DNA of 13,840 bases from Oscillibacter sp. (GCA_024404295.1 JAKSQE010000018.1:1-13840), one strand, 5' to 3'. Positions 5,184-13,042 are shown, numbered from the stretch's first letter. A program made the numbers and translations. The notes: a model not told the origin generated them from the letters alone.

Positions 5184-6752
5184 CGAATCCGCCAACACCA
5201 ACCCCGGATTATGCTTGGTCAGGAAACCAACGCTCCACTCGCCGCCAAAGGCCACCAGCAGACGGTCGTGGAAATCCTCCAGCACAGCGCTGCCGGTGCA
5301 AAGCACCAACTCCTCCGGTCTGCAGGGGCATTCCGTGATCAAACGCAGATGATCATAAGGCAGACCCATCATGTGCAGGTCCACACCGTACTCACTCTTC
5401 ATGCGGTACTCGAACACATCAAACTGCAGCGTACCGACCACGCCGACGATCACTTCCTCCATACCGGCACCGGGGATCTTGAAGATCTGGATGGCACCTT
5501 CCTGTGCGATCTGCTCCGTGCCCTTGATGAACTGTTTACGCTTCATGGTATCCTTGGGAGACACACGCATGAAATGCTCCGGTTCAAAGGTGGGGATGCC
5601 GGAATAACGGAACTTCTTGCCCGGAACGGTAATGGTATCACCGATGGAGAACATACCGGGGTCGAATACGCCGATAATGTCGCCGGCATAGGCCTCTTCC
5701 ACGATCTCACGTTCTGCCGCCATCATGGTCTGGGGCTGGGAAAGGCGCATCTTCTTTCCGCTCTGCACGTGGAAATACTCCTGATCCCGTTCAAACTTAC
5801 CGGAGCAGATGCGCATAAATGCCAGACGGTCACGATGTGCCTTATTCATGTTTGCCTGGATCTTAAAGACAAATGCAGAGAAATCCCCGCTAAACGCATC
5901 CACTTCCCCAGCATCGGATACACGGCTGAGGGGGGCAGTGGTCATGCGGAGGAACTCCTCCAGGAAAGGCTCCACACCGAAATTGGTCAGAGCGGAACCA
6001 AAAAACACAGGGGACAGTGTGCCGTTGCGAACGGCTTCCATGTCAAATTCACGACCGGCGCCCAGCAGTTCCACTTCGTCACGCAGCACTTCAGCACGTT
6101 CGGCACCGATCATGGACTCCAGATCAGGGCTATCCAACTCCACTTCGGTCGTAGAAGCCTTTTTGCCCTTGCCCTCTCCCTCAAAGAACAGGATGCGGCT
6201 CTTTTCCCGGTCATACACGCCGGCAAACTCCTTGCCGCAGCCGATGGGCCAGTTCACAGCGTAGGTATCAATGCCCAGTTCCCGCTCCACTTCCTCGCAC
6301 AATTCCAGCGGATCACGGGTCTCACGGTCCATCTTATTGATAAAGGTAAAAATCGGAATATGACGCAGGGCGCACACTTTGAACAGTTTGCGAGTCTGGG
6401 GCTCAACGCCCTTGGCGCCGTCGATGACCATGACGGCGCTGTCCGCAGCCATCAGGGTACGGTAGGTATCCTCAGAGAAGTCCTGGTGGCCCGGGGTATC
6501 CAGAATGTTGATGCAAAAGCCATCGTGCTGGAACTGCATCACGGATGATGTAACGGAAATACCACGCTGTTTCTCAATTTCCATCCAGTCGGATGTAGCA
6601 GCCTTGGCTCGTTTGCCCTTGACCTCACCAGCCTGGGCGATCGCGCCGCCGTACAGCAGGAACTTTTCCGTCAATGTGGTTTTACCGGCGTCGGGGTGGG
6701 AGATGATGGCAAAAGTCCGGCGGCGGGTAATCTCTTCTTTCAGGGTGGCCAT
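5172..6752 (-). CDS. prfC: peptide chain release factor 3
   Basis: Translational GTPase that removes RF1/RF2 from the ribosome after peptide release. Its 526 residues match the usual length. The GTPase motifs are complete: P-loop SHPDAGKTT (18-26), switch I block RGISVTSS (63-70), DTPGH (85-89) and NKMD (139-142). RF3-specific features include the N-terminus EEITRRRTFAIISHPDAGKTT, the SDWMEIEKQRGISV block separating it from EF-G, and the C-terminal region QFDVFEYRMKSEYGV. The gene has its own promoter (6790-6818) and a short 5' UTR. No classical terminator follows with a U-tract on this strand, so some read-through into the HIT gene is likely. Confidence 0.96.
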   Translation of the reverse strand: MATLKEEITRRRTFAIISHPDAGKTTLTEKFLLYGGAIAQAGEVKGKRAKAATSDWMEIEKQRGISVTSSVMQFQHDGFCINILDTPGHQDFSEDTYRTLMAADSAVMVIDGAKGVEPQTRKLFKVCALRHIPIFTFINKMDRETRDPLELCEEVERELGIDTYAVNWPIGCGKEFAGVYDREKSRILFFEGEGKGKKASTTEVELDSPDLESMIGAERAEVLRDEVELLGAGREFDMEAVRNGTLSPVFFGSALTNFGVEPFLEEFLRMTTAPLSRVSDAGEVDAFSGDFSAFVFKIQANMNKAHRDRLAFMRICSGKFERDQEYFHVQSGKKMRLSQPQTMMAAEREIVEEAYAGDIIGVFDPGMFSIGDTITVPGKKFRYSGIPTFEPEHFMRVSPKDTMKRKQFIKGTEQIAQEGAIQIFKIPGAGMEEVIVGVVGTLQFDVFEYRMKSEYGVDLHMMGLPYDHLRLITECPCRPEELVLCTGSAVLEDFHDRLLVAFGGEWSVGFLTKHNPGLVLADSLSV

Positions 6753-6789
6753 AGTGTGCCTCTCTTTCGTAATTTATAAATTCTAAGTT

Positions 6790-6818
6790 ACTGTATCACA
6801 GCGTGTGCTTTATTTCAA
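6790..6818 (-). promoter_or_regulatory. probable prfC promoter
   Basis: On the minus strand TTGAAA (6813-6818, 5 of 6) and TACAGT (6790-6795, 4 of 6) are separated by 17 bp. The predicted start near 6783 lies about 30 nt before the prfC ATG. It is back to back with the plus-strand promoter at 6838-6866; the two -35 boxes are 19 bp apart. Confidence 0.55.
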
Positions 6819-6837
6819 GTTTTTGGAGAGATTTTCC

Positions 6838-6866
6838 TTGTCACTGCTCCTTTTTGGGGGTATTCT
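6838..6866 (+). promoter_or_regulatory. probable promoter of the DUF1624-like gene
   Basis: TTGTCA (6838-6843, 5 of 6) and TATTCT (6861-6866, 4 of 6) with a 17-bp spacer that ends in five G. The start would fall near 6873, leaving a leader of only about 20 nt before the ATG at 6895. Confidence 0.55.
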
Positions 6867-6894
6867 AAAAAAAACGCAAAAAGGAGAATCTTTT

Positions 6895-7620
6895 ATGCAG
6901 CGAACACGGCAGCACAGCTTAGACACCCTGCGGGGACTGACACTCATCAGCATGATTGCCTTTCACGGCTGTTGGGACTTGGTTTACCTGTACGGGCGAA
7001 ACTGGGACTGGTATCGTTCCTTCGGTGCCTATGTATGGCAGCAAAGCATCTGCTGGACATTCATCTTACTCTCCGGCTACTGCTGGCAAATGGGCCGCAA
7101 CCCCATGAAGCGTGGCCTGATGGCGTTTTTCGGCGGCGCTGTGGTTAGTGCCGTTACGCTGGTCATAATGCCGGAAGAACCCATTTTGTTCGGTGTATTG
7201 ACTTTCCTGGGCACTGCCGCCCTGCTGACGATCCCCCTGCATTCACTTTTCCAACGGATCCCTGCAAAAGCAGGCGTTATCGGCAGTTTTGCACTGTTTT
7301 TCTTGCTGCGTAATGTCAATATTGGATATCTCGGTTTTGAAAAAATCCGTTTCTGCAAACTGCCTATCTCTTGGTATCGCAATCTGTTTACGGCGTTTCT
7401 GGGCTTTCCTGCTCCCAGTTTTATTTCTTCGGACTACTTCTCCCTGCTGCCGTGGCTGTTTTTGTTCTGGACGGGCTATTTCCTATATCGCCTTGCACTG
7501 CCGGAGCGAATTCCGATCAATATCAAACTGCCGGTTATCAGTTGGATGGGTCGATACTCTTTGGTTGTGTATCTGCTGCACCAGCCCATCCTTTATGTGC
7601 TTTGCGAACTGTTTGCCTGA
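6895..7620 (+). CDS. DUF1624 / heparan-alpha-glucosaminide N-acetyltransferase-like membrane protein
   Basis: A 241-residue multi-pass membrane protein, probably an acyltransferase. The N-terminus reads SLDTLRGLTLISMIAFHGCWDLVY, the signature of the DUF1624/HGSNAT catalytic domain, with a conserved His (H24) and Asp (D28). WQQSICWTFILLSGYCW follows at about 48-64. About seven hydrophobic segments are visible (roughly 12-33, 47-66, 76-95, 98-119, 125-141, 180-201, 217-237). It ends with SWMGRYSLVVYLLHQPILY, a motif shared with membrane acyltransferases. The ATG at 6895 has AAAGGAGA upstream; the open frame further upstream overlaps the promoter. Substrate unknown; modification of a cell-surface sugar is plausible. 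It meets the next gene tail to tail. Confidence 0.82.
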   Translation: MQRTRQHSLDTLRGLTLISMIAFHGCWDLVYLYGRNWDWYRSFGAYVWQQSICWTFILLSGYCWQMGRNPMKRGLMAFFGGAVVSAVTLVIMPEEPILFGVLTFLGTAALLTIPLHSLFQRIPAKAGVIGSFALFFLLRNVNIGYLGFEKIRFCKLPISWYRNLFTAFLGFPAPSFISSDYFSLLPWLFLFWTGYFLYRLALPERIPINIKLPVISWMGRYSLVVYLLHQPILYVLCELFA

Positions 7621-7622
7621 CC

Positions 7623-8156
7623 TCAAACAATGCCAAATCGTCCCGTCAGCGGATCTCTCCACAGGTCCAGATGAATCGGCTGGAACGTACACCAGACGAA
7701 AGCAAATGCGATAGCCCACAGAATCAGCAACCCCAACAGCTGCTGCCAGAGCGATGTCATATGTCCCCGCCGCAGCAAATAATAATCCAGTAAAAACATA
7801 CCGGCATCCGCCAGATAGAAAATCAGAACATCAAACCATTCCACTCGCCAACCCAGCGCACCGGAATAGGTATAAAAGATGATTGGAATCAGGAGTAATC
7901 CTGTTAGCAGACTGATGCAGCGGGTAGCCAGAAAATTTGGGTAGTACCGGCCCTGTATGCCGATTTGCACACCCGAAAAAAGGAACGTGGGGAAAAATAG
8001 CAGTTTCATATGCTCCCAAGCAGATTCATTGACTGCCGCAAAAGCCGCAACAAGCGGATTTTTTCCACTCCACGCAAAGAGAAAATGGCCCAAGGCGCCC
8101 AGCACCCCTACCACAACAAATCCGATGATCTCCCACAGCAACAATTTTCTCCGCAT
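7623..8156 (-). CDS. small integral membrane protein (DUF6512-like)
   Basis: A 177-residue protein with five predicted membrane helices (about 7-28, 50-67, 81-101, 108-128, 136-155). It has an N-terminal MRRKLLLWE and a polar motif NESAWEHMKLLFFP at about 43-56 that I associate with the DUF6512 group; that assignment is from memory and not certain. Function unknown. The ATG has GGGAGGGAAGGA just upstream. It begins 18 bp after the argS terminator and I see no promoter in that gap, so it may depend on read-through from argS. Its stop codon is 2 bp from the stop of the convergent DUF1624-like gene, with no terminator between. Confidence 0.75.
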   Translation of the reverse strand: MRRKLLLWEIIGFVVVGVLGALGHFLFAWSGKNPLVAAFAAVNESAWEHMKLLFFPTFLFSGVQIGIQGRYYPNFLATRCISLLTGLLLIPIIFYTYSGALGWRVEWFDVLIFYLADAGMFLLDYYLLRRGHMTSLWQQLLGLLILWAIAFAFVWCTFQPIHLDLWRDPLTGRFGIV

Positions 8157-8174
8157 TTTCCTTCCCTCCCAATC

Positions 8175-8205
8175 AAAAAAGCCTGCGGCGCAATGCCGCA
8201 GGCTT
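8175..8205 (-). terminator. Rho-independent terminator of the argS operon
   Basis: Perfect 11-bp stem (AAGCCTGCGGC 8179-8189 with GCCGCAGGCTT 8195-8205), 5-nt loop, and a run of six U on the minus strand (8175-8180). It lies 28 bp after the argS stop codon and immediately before the ribosome binding site of the DUF6512-like gene. Confidence 0.9.
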
Positions 8206-8233
8206 ATTTTATGCGTATGAAATCGGTTTATGC

Positions 8234-9979
8234 TTACATCTTTTCCGGAGCATCCACACCGATGAGATGCAAACCGTTTTTCAGGACGATGCGGGTGTCG
8301 TCTGCCAGTTTCAACCGGGCAGCGGCCACATGGGCCTCCTCGCCGCGGATATGGCAGGCATTGTAGAAACGATGGAAGCAGGCAGCCAGTTCCTGCAGGT
8401 AGCGGTTGATGTGGCTGGGATCATAGTCACGGGCAGCCAGCTTGATCTCCTCACAATACTGAGACAACTGCTTGATCAAAGCAATTTCAGATTCACTGCT
8501 CAGTACGGACATGTCCACATCAGCCTGTTTGGGTACAGACAAGCCATCCTCTGCCAGTGCTTTCAGCAAAGAGCAGATACGAGCATGCGCATACTCCACA
8601 TAGTAGATCGGGTTCTCACTATCCTCTCGAACAGCCAGGCCCAGGTCAAATTCCATCTGCGTGTCAGGCTTGGCGTTGAAATACCAACGAGCGGCGTCCA
8701 CACTGATCTCATCCAACAGATCCGCCAATGCGATGGCCTTGCCGGTGCGCTTGCTCATGCGGACGGGTTCACCGTCGCGCAACAGTTTCACCAACTGCAT
8801 CAGCACGATGTCCAGACGCTCGGTACCGTTGAGATCCAGAGCATCCAAAGCACCTTTCAGCCGAGCCACATGACCGTGATGGTCCGCGCCCCAAATGTTG
8901 ATGACCTTATCAAAGCCACGAACTGCAAACTTGTTGCGGTGGTAGGCAATATCTGCGGCAAAGTAGGTGTAGAAACCGTTGGCACGGCGCAATACATCGT
9001 CCTTCAAGTCCAGCTTTTCCACATCTTCCTGCTTCTTGCCGGCTTTCAGCAGATTCTGGCGCATAATGTCAGCGGTACGCAGCCACAAAGCCCCCTCCTG
9101 CTCATACGTCCAACCATTCTCAGACAGCATGTTCACCGTTTCAGCCACATAATTGCTCTCATGCAGCGTGGACTCGTAGAACCAGGTATCATAGTTGATC
9201 TTATAGCGCTGCAAATCACTCTTCATCTTGGGCAGGTTGACGCTGAGGCCGAACTCCGCCAGCTTTGCCTGGCGCTCCTCTGCAGAGACGTTCAGCAGTT
9301 CCTCGCCATGCGCATCGTAATAGGCTTGAGCCAGATCCTTGATATCGCCGCCCTGATAGCCATCCTCCGGGAACGGAACATTTTCCTCGCCCTGAATGAT
9401 CTGCAAATAGCGGGCTTCAATGGAGTGAGCAAACTTATCGATCTGATGACCAGCGTCGTTCACGTAGAACTCACGGCTTACATCGGCACCGCAGGCCTCC
9501 AGCACAGCCGCCAGAGTGTCACCCAACACGCCGCCGCGGGCATTGCCCATGTGCATAGGACCGGTGGGGTTGGCGGAAACGAACTCCACCATATACTTCT
9601 TACCCTGCAAGCCGTCATTGGTACCGTAGGCAGTGCCCTCGGACTCCACAGCCTCCAGTACACCCTGATACCAACTACCGTTCAGCCGAAAGTTCAGGAA
9701 ACCTGCGCCTGCGATCTCAGCAGAGGTAAAGTAGCTGCCTTCCAAGTCCATATGGTCCAGCAACGCCTGTGCGATGGCGCGGGGTGCCTGATGCAGTGCT
9801 TTGGCTGCTGCCATGGCAAACGTGGTGGTATAGTCGCCGTTGGAGGTATCCTTGGGGATCTCCACAGGGGCCGTCTTGACCTCTGCCTGAGGCAGAGTAC
9901 CATCGGCAACAGCTGCCGCATATGCCGCCATGGTCAGGGCAGCTGCCTGATCCTTCGCCTTTTGTATCATGTTAATCAT
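8234..9979 (-). CDS. argS: arginyl-tRNA synthetase
   Basis: Class I aminoacyl-tRNA synthetase that charges tRNA-Arg; cytosolic, 581 residues. The N-terminal additional domain is followed by the catalytic block FVSANPTGPMHMGNARGG (133-150), carrying the HIGH-equivalent HMGN at 143-146. The KMSKS-equivalent is RMSKR (407-411) in EPVRMSKRTGKAI. WGADHHGH (363-370) and the C-terminal anticodon-binding domain with the DALR-type start ARICSLL and ending in GVDAPEKM are also present. The first ATG (9977-9979) is used, with AGGAGAGG 11 nt upstream; a second ATG lies three codons later. It is the last gene of murI-DUF1934-argS, and a clear terminator follows. No T-box leader is seen. Confidence 0.97.
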   Translation of the reverse strand: MINMIQKAKDQAAALTMAAYAAAVADGTLPQAEVKTAPVEIPKDTSNGDYTTTFAMAAAKALHQAPRAIAQALLDHMDLEGSYFTSAEIAGAGFLNFRLNGSWYQGVLEAVESEGTAYGTNDGLQGKKYMVEFVSANPTGPMHMGNARGGVLGDTLAAVLEACGADVSREFYVNDAGHQIDKFAHSIEARYLQIIQGEENVPFPEDGYQGGDIKDLAQAYYDAHGEELLNVSAEERQAKLAEFGLSVNLPKMKSDLQRYKINYDTWFYESTLHESNYVAETVNMLSENGWTYEQEGALWLRTADIMRQNLLKAGKKQEDVEKLDLKDDVLRRANGFYTYFAADIAYHRNKFAVRGFDKVINIWGADHHGHVARLKGALDALDLNGTERLDIVLMQLVKLLRDGEPVRMSKRTGKAIALADLLDEISVDAARWYFNAKPDTQMEFDLGLAVREDSENPIYYVEYAHARICSLLKALAEDGLSVPKQADVDMSVLSSESEIALIKQLSQYCEEIKLAARDYDPSHINRYLQELAACFHRFYNACHIRGEEAHVAAARLKLADDTRIVLKNGLHLIGVDAPEKM

Positions 9980-10001
9980 ATCTTTTGTAACCTCTCCTGG
10001 T

Positions 10002-10436
10002 TTATTTTCTTCTCACGTGGACTTTGATACAGTTGCGCCCTGTTACCACATGCTCCACCGCAATGGAATAACGAATCTCCATGACGCCGCCCCGCTCCGT
10101 CAGATTATGCCGGAGTCTGCTGGTCTGGATATCCACGGTCAACTCACCGTAAGGTGTGCCATACAGGGACGTATGCTGCCGTCCTTCTTCAAAAACCATT
10201 TGGGACTCTACCGTTCCCTGCCGCAGCAGCGTCACCCGTGGGCCGCTGATGAGATAGGTCGTGGTCGTTCCCTCCATGCCGGTCAGGCTACTCTCCTCAT
10301 AGAAGATACGGATCCCGTCCTCAGACACTTCCATGATAGCCTCGGTCATCAATTCCGTTTCATCGGGGTCAATGCCTTCATAATACTGCTCGCCCCGCAC
10401 AGAGAGCACCACCGGAATCTGCTCAATACTGTCCAA
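10002..10436 (-). CDS. DUF1934 (YwiB-like) small beta-barrel protein
   Basis: A 144-residue protein of the DUF1934 group, predicted lipocalin/calycin-like beta-barrels of unknown function. The alternating hydrophobic/polar strands (PVVLSVRGEQYYEG, IRIFYEESSLTGMEGTTTTYLI, VTLLRQGTVESQMVFEEGRQ, SLYGTPYGELTVDI) and the conserved YGTPYG motif match that family. In Bacillus subtilis the homologue ywiB also sits next to argS. The start appears to be TTG (10434-10436): AAGGAGG lies 7 nt upstream (10444-10450) and the next in-frame ATG would delete about 29 residues. The gene overlaps the 3' end of murI by 14 bp and ends 22 bp before argS. Confidence 0.85.
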   Translation of the reverse strand: MDSIEQIPVVLSVRGEQYYEGIDPDETELMTEAIMEVSEDGIRIFYEESSLTGMEGTTTTYLISGPRVTLLRQGTVESQMVFEEGRQHTSLYGTPYGELTVDIQTSRLRHNLTERGGVMEIRYSIAVEHVVTGRNCIKVHVRRK

Positions 10437-11235
10437 TGTCGATCCTCCTTGCAGCGTGGGTCATACCCTCGCCCAGGAATACCTCTGCGATCTGCTCAAA
10501 ATCCGCCGCCTGATCGCTGACATAAAACTGCGCATCGCCCTCAGCATCCTCTGCCAGCATGAAGCACTCTTCCAAAAGCTGCTTCAGCTCTTCCGCCGCT
10601 GCCTCGCCGGAGTCGATCAGCGTCACACGCGGGCCCATAATATCGCCAATAATATCTTTCAGCAGTGGGAAATGTGTGCAGCCCAAAATCAACGTGTCGA
10701 TGCCTTCGTCTTTCAGTTCTTGCAGATATTCTCGCGCGACTGTCTCGATCACGACATCGCCGCGATGGATCCGACCGTTCTCAACCAAAGGGACAAACAG
10801 TGGACACGCTTTTCCGAAGACTTCCATCTCTGGATCCATTTGCTTTAATGTTTTTTCATAGACCCCGGAGCGGACCGAAGCACGAGTCGCAATCAAGCCG
10901 ATCCGTTTGTTGCGTGTAGCCGCCATCGCTCGCTTGCAGGAAGGCTCCACCACGCCGATCATCGGCAGATTCGTCTCTCTTGCCAAAATTGGCAGTGATG
11001 TAGTCGTCACCGTTCCGCAAGCGACCAAGACCGCTTTCAAATCGAAAGTCTGCAGAAAGTGCAGATCCTGCCGCGCAAATTTTAAGATGGTTTCCGGAGA
11101 ACGTCCGCCATAGGGAACGCGGGCCGTATCTCCGAAGTAGATCAAGGACTCTTCCGGCATGAGCTGCCGCAGCGCTTTGATCGCCGTCAGGCCACCCAGG
11201 CCAGAGTCAAACACGCCAATAGGCCGTTCATCCAT
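10423..11235 (-). CDS. murI: glutamate racemase
   Basis: Cofactor-independent racemase making D-glutamate for peptidoglycan. It has 270 residues from MDERPIGVFDSGLGGL. Active-site elements are FDSG (D10), the first catalytic Cys in VACGT (C73), and the second in LILGCTHFPLL (C186, H188), plus PYGGRSPE (41-48). The first Cys motif reads ACGT where many racemases have ACNT; see findings. The ATG at 11233-11235 is preceded by AAGGAG; an upstream in-frame ATG at 11265 lacks a binding site and precedes the conserved region by ten residues. First gene of murI-DUF1934-argS, with a 14-bp overlap into the next gene that suggests coupled translation. Confidence 0.95.
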   Translation of the reverse strand: MDERPIGVFDSGLGGLTAIKALRQLMPEESLIYFGDTARVPYGGRSPETILKFARQDLHFLQTFDLKAVLVACGTVTTTSLPILARETNLPMIGVVEPSCKRAMAATRNKRIGLIATRASVRSGVYEKTLKQMDPEMEVFGKACPLFVPLVENGRIHRGDVVIETVAREYLQELKDEGIDTLILGCTHFPLLKDIIGDIMGPRVTLIDSGEAAAEELKQLLEECFMLAEDAEGDAQFYVSDQAADFEQIAEVFLGEGMTHAARRIDIGQY

Positions 11236-11290
11236 ACCGCTTCTCTCCTTTTGGGCGCAAACCAACCCATAATATTAACTCATATATATT

Positions 11291-11319
11291 ACTATAAGAA
11301 TGTCTTTGCCGCAAGTCAG
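11291..11319 (-). promoter_or_regulatory. possible promoter of the murI operon
   Basis: On the minus strand CTGACT (11314-11319, 4 of 6) and TATAGT (11291-11296, 5 of 6) are 17 bp apart, giving a start near 11284 and a leader of about 50 nt. An overlapping alternative, TTGCGG with TAATAT at 17 bp, is about as good, so the exact site is uncertain in this AT-rich divergent region. Confidence 0.45.
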
Positions 11320-11368
11320 ATTTTAGTCTTTTTACCCTCTTTTTTATATAGATTTCCCTACCGTTCTC

Positions 11369-11377
11369 TGTTATAAT
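11369..11377 (+). promoter_or_regulatory. extended -10 promoter for the 135-aa protein and DUF362 gene
   Basis: A perfect extended -10, TGTTATAAT, lies at 11369-11377. The -35 region 17 bp upstream is poor (TAGATT), which is usual for extended -10 promoters. The predicted start near 11384 lies about 27 nt before the GTG start at 11411. It diverges from the murI promoter. Confidence 0.7.
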
Positions 11378-11410
11378 GGCTTCAATCGTACGGGCAAGGA
11401 GGTAAATCCC

Positions 11411-11818
11411 GTGAAAATCGAACTGACTGACCAGCAGTTCCGGTACCTGCTGGATCTTGTGTACATAGGAAATTGGGTCATGAACTCTACCCGTGGAGAT
11501 GACCGTATCAAAGAATACGACCAGGTAGAAGGTCTTGTGTTTTCCCATTGCCTGCAACAGAAAATGAGCAAATTGGTTGAATTGTATCAGGGCGAATTGA
11601 TCCCCTCCCGTCGCTTTGCGGAAGGCGGAATCCATGAGGCCATCGAGCAATACGAAGATATTGTATTCTATGAGATCCTGGCCGAAGAACTGGCCCTTCG
11701 GGATTTTGATGAGCCGCTGTCCCGAGAAAACTACAGTGCTTTGATGGAACGCATTGATACCTATTTGTCCGAATTTAATGCGCACGGCACCGATCATATT
11801 TCCATTGATTTAGACTGA
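11411..11818 (+). CDS. uncharacterised 135-aa protein
   Basis: A small acidic, probably all-helical soluble protein. I do not recognise a named family, although the N-terminal pattern LTDQQFRYLLDLVYIGNWVMNSTR has the feel of a conserved clostridial hypothetical. There is no signal peptide, membrane segment or cysteine cluster. The start is GTG (11411-11413) with AAGGAGG 8 nt upstream, and the gene has its own extended -10 promoter, so it is very likely real. It is followed 48 bp later by the DUF362 gene on the same strand with no terminator between; co-transcription is likely. No function can be assigned from the sequence. Confidence 0.8.
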   Translation: MKIELTDQQFRYLLDLVYIGNWVMNSTRGDDRIKEYDQVEGLVFSHCLQQKMSKLVELYQGELIPSRRFAEGGIHEAIEQYEDIVFYEILAEELALRDFDEPLSRENYSALMERIDTYLSEFNAHGTDHISIDLD

Positions 11819-11866
11819 TTTTCGTATTCCCCCATACTTTTGAGAGAAAGAAAAGGAGCATTTGTT

Positions 11867-12982
11867 ATGGCGAACACTTCGAAAGTCTATTTTACTGATT
11901 TCCGCTGCCCCTCTTTCCGTGAAAACCTCCAACAGAAGCTGGCCCGTCTTATCATGACTGCCGGTTTCGGTGACATTGACATGGACGGCAAATTTGTGGC
12001 CATCAAGCTGCACTTCGGTGAACCCGGCAACATGGCTTATTTACGTCCCAACTGGGCAAAAGTGGTTGCCGATCTGGTGAAAGATCAGGGTGGCAAGCCT
12101 TTCCTGACTGACTGCAACACCCTGTATGTCGGTGGCAGAAAGAACGCTCTGGATCACATTGAGTCTGCTTATACCAACGGTTTTAATCCTTTTACCACCG
12201 GCTGCCATGTTATCATTGCCGACGGTCTGAAGGGTAACGACGAGGTTGAAGTCCCTGTGGAGGGCGGCGAGTATGTTAAGGCTGCCAAGATCGGCCGCGC
12301 CGTTATGGATGCCGATGTGTTCATCTCCCTGACCCACTTCAAGGGTCATGAGCAGGCCGGTATGGGCGGCACACTGAAAAACATCGGCATGGGCTGCGGC
12401 AGCCGTGCCGGCAAGATGGAACAGCACAACTCCGGCAAGCCTTTCGTAAAGCAAAAGCTGTGCGTTGGCTGCAAGACCTGCACGAAGATCTGTGCCCATG
12501 ATGCACCTACCATTACTGACGGAAAAGCCACCATTGACACCGACAAATGCGTCGGCTGTGCCCGCTGCCTCGCTGTTTGTCCCACCGATGCCATTCAGTG
12601 CACCTGGGATGAGGCTCCTACCATTCTGAACAAGAAAATCGCTGAGTACACCAAGGCAGTTGTGGACGGCCGCCCTTGCTTCCACATCTCTCTGGTGATG
12701 GATGTTTCCCCCAACTGCGACTGTCACGGCGAAAACGATGTGCCCATCGTCCCCAATGTGGGTATGTTTGCTTCCTTTGACCCCGTTGCTCTGGATCAGG
12801 CTTGTGCTGACGCTGTGTTGGCTCAGCCCAAGATGCTGGGTTCTGTCATGTTCGATAAGGACACCTGCCAGTGTGACGATCCTTTCAAGGCCGCCCACCC
12901 CGACACCAACTGGGAGGCTTGCGTGGAGCACGCTGAAAAGATCGGCTTGGGTACTCGTGCTTACGAATTGGTCAAAATCTGA
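11867..12982 (+). CDS. DUF362 domain protein with two 4Fe-4S ferredoxin motifs
   Basis: A 371-residue iron-sulfur protein, probably a cytosolic redox protein of unknown reaction. DUF362 signatures are VAIKLHFGEPGNMAYLRP (44-61), SLTHFKGHEQAGMGGTLKN (154-172) and the C-terminal FASFDPVALDQACAD (301-315). Two ferredoxin motifs sit in the middle: C199-C202-C205-C209 and C228-C231-C234-C238, the second with the classic trailing Pro. Further cysteine pairs, CDC (284-286) and CQC (334-336), could bind metal. The ATG at 11867 has AAAGGAG upstream; an upstream in-frame ATG at 11840 lacks one. A strong terminator follows directly. DUF362-ferredoxin fusions are common in anaerobic Clostridia. Confidence 0.9.
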   Translation: MANTSKVYFTDFRCPSFRENLQQKLARLIMTAGFGDIDMDGKFVAIKLHFGEPGNMAYLRPNWAKVVADLVKDQGGKPFLTDCNTLYVGGRKNALDHIESAYTNGFNPFTTGCHVIIADGLKGNDEVEVPVEGGEYVKAAKIGRAVMDADVFISLTHFKGHEQAGMGGTLKNIGMGCGSRAGKMEQHNSGKPFVKQKLCVGCKTCTKICAHDAPTITDGKATIDTDKCVGCARCLAVCPTDAIQCTWDEAPTILNKKIAEYTKAVVDGRPCFHISLVMDVSPNCDCHGENDVPIVPNVGMFASFDPVALDQACADAVLAQPKMLGSVMFDKDTCQCDDPFKAAHPDTNWEACVEHAEKIGLGTRAYELVKI

Positions 12983-12988
12983 TCTCCT

Positions 12989-13021
12989 AAGTTCCCCGGA
13001 GTTTTCCGGGGAACTTTTTTT
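12989..13021 (+). terminator. Rho-independent terminator after the DUF362 gene
   Basis: A 12-bp perfect stem (AAGTTCCCCGGA 12989-13000 with TCCGGGGAACTT 13005-13016), 4-nt loop and a run of seven T (13015-13021). It begins 6 bp after the stop codon and separates this unit from polA. Confidence 0.93.
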
Positions 13022-13042
13022 GCGCAAAAATCCCTGCAAGGA

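Noticed and set aside
6805..6894. 30-residue N-terminal extension of the DUF1624-like protein
   Set aside because: It overlaps the predicted promoter at 6838-6866, and the ATG at 6895 has a proper ribosome binding site and begins at the conserved region.
9980..10001. T-box or other amino-acid-sensing leader before argS
   Set aside because: The gap is only 22 bp within an operon, and the region before murI shows no T-box motif.
8267..10027. 586-aa open frame on the plus strand opposite argS
   Set aside because: Antisense to a complete argS with intact motifs; composition is low-complexity and resembles no family. The same applies to long shadows at 5211-6548 (opposite prfC), 2696-3709 (opposite rplD/rplC) and 12041-13147 (opposite DUF362).
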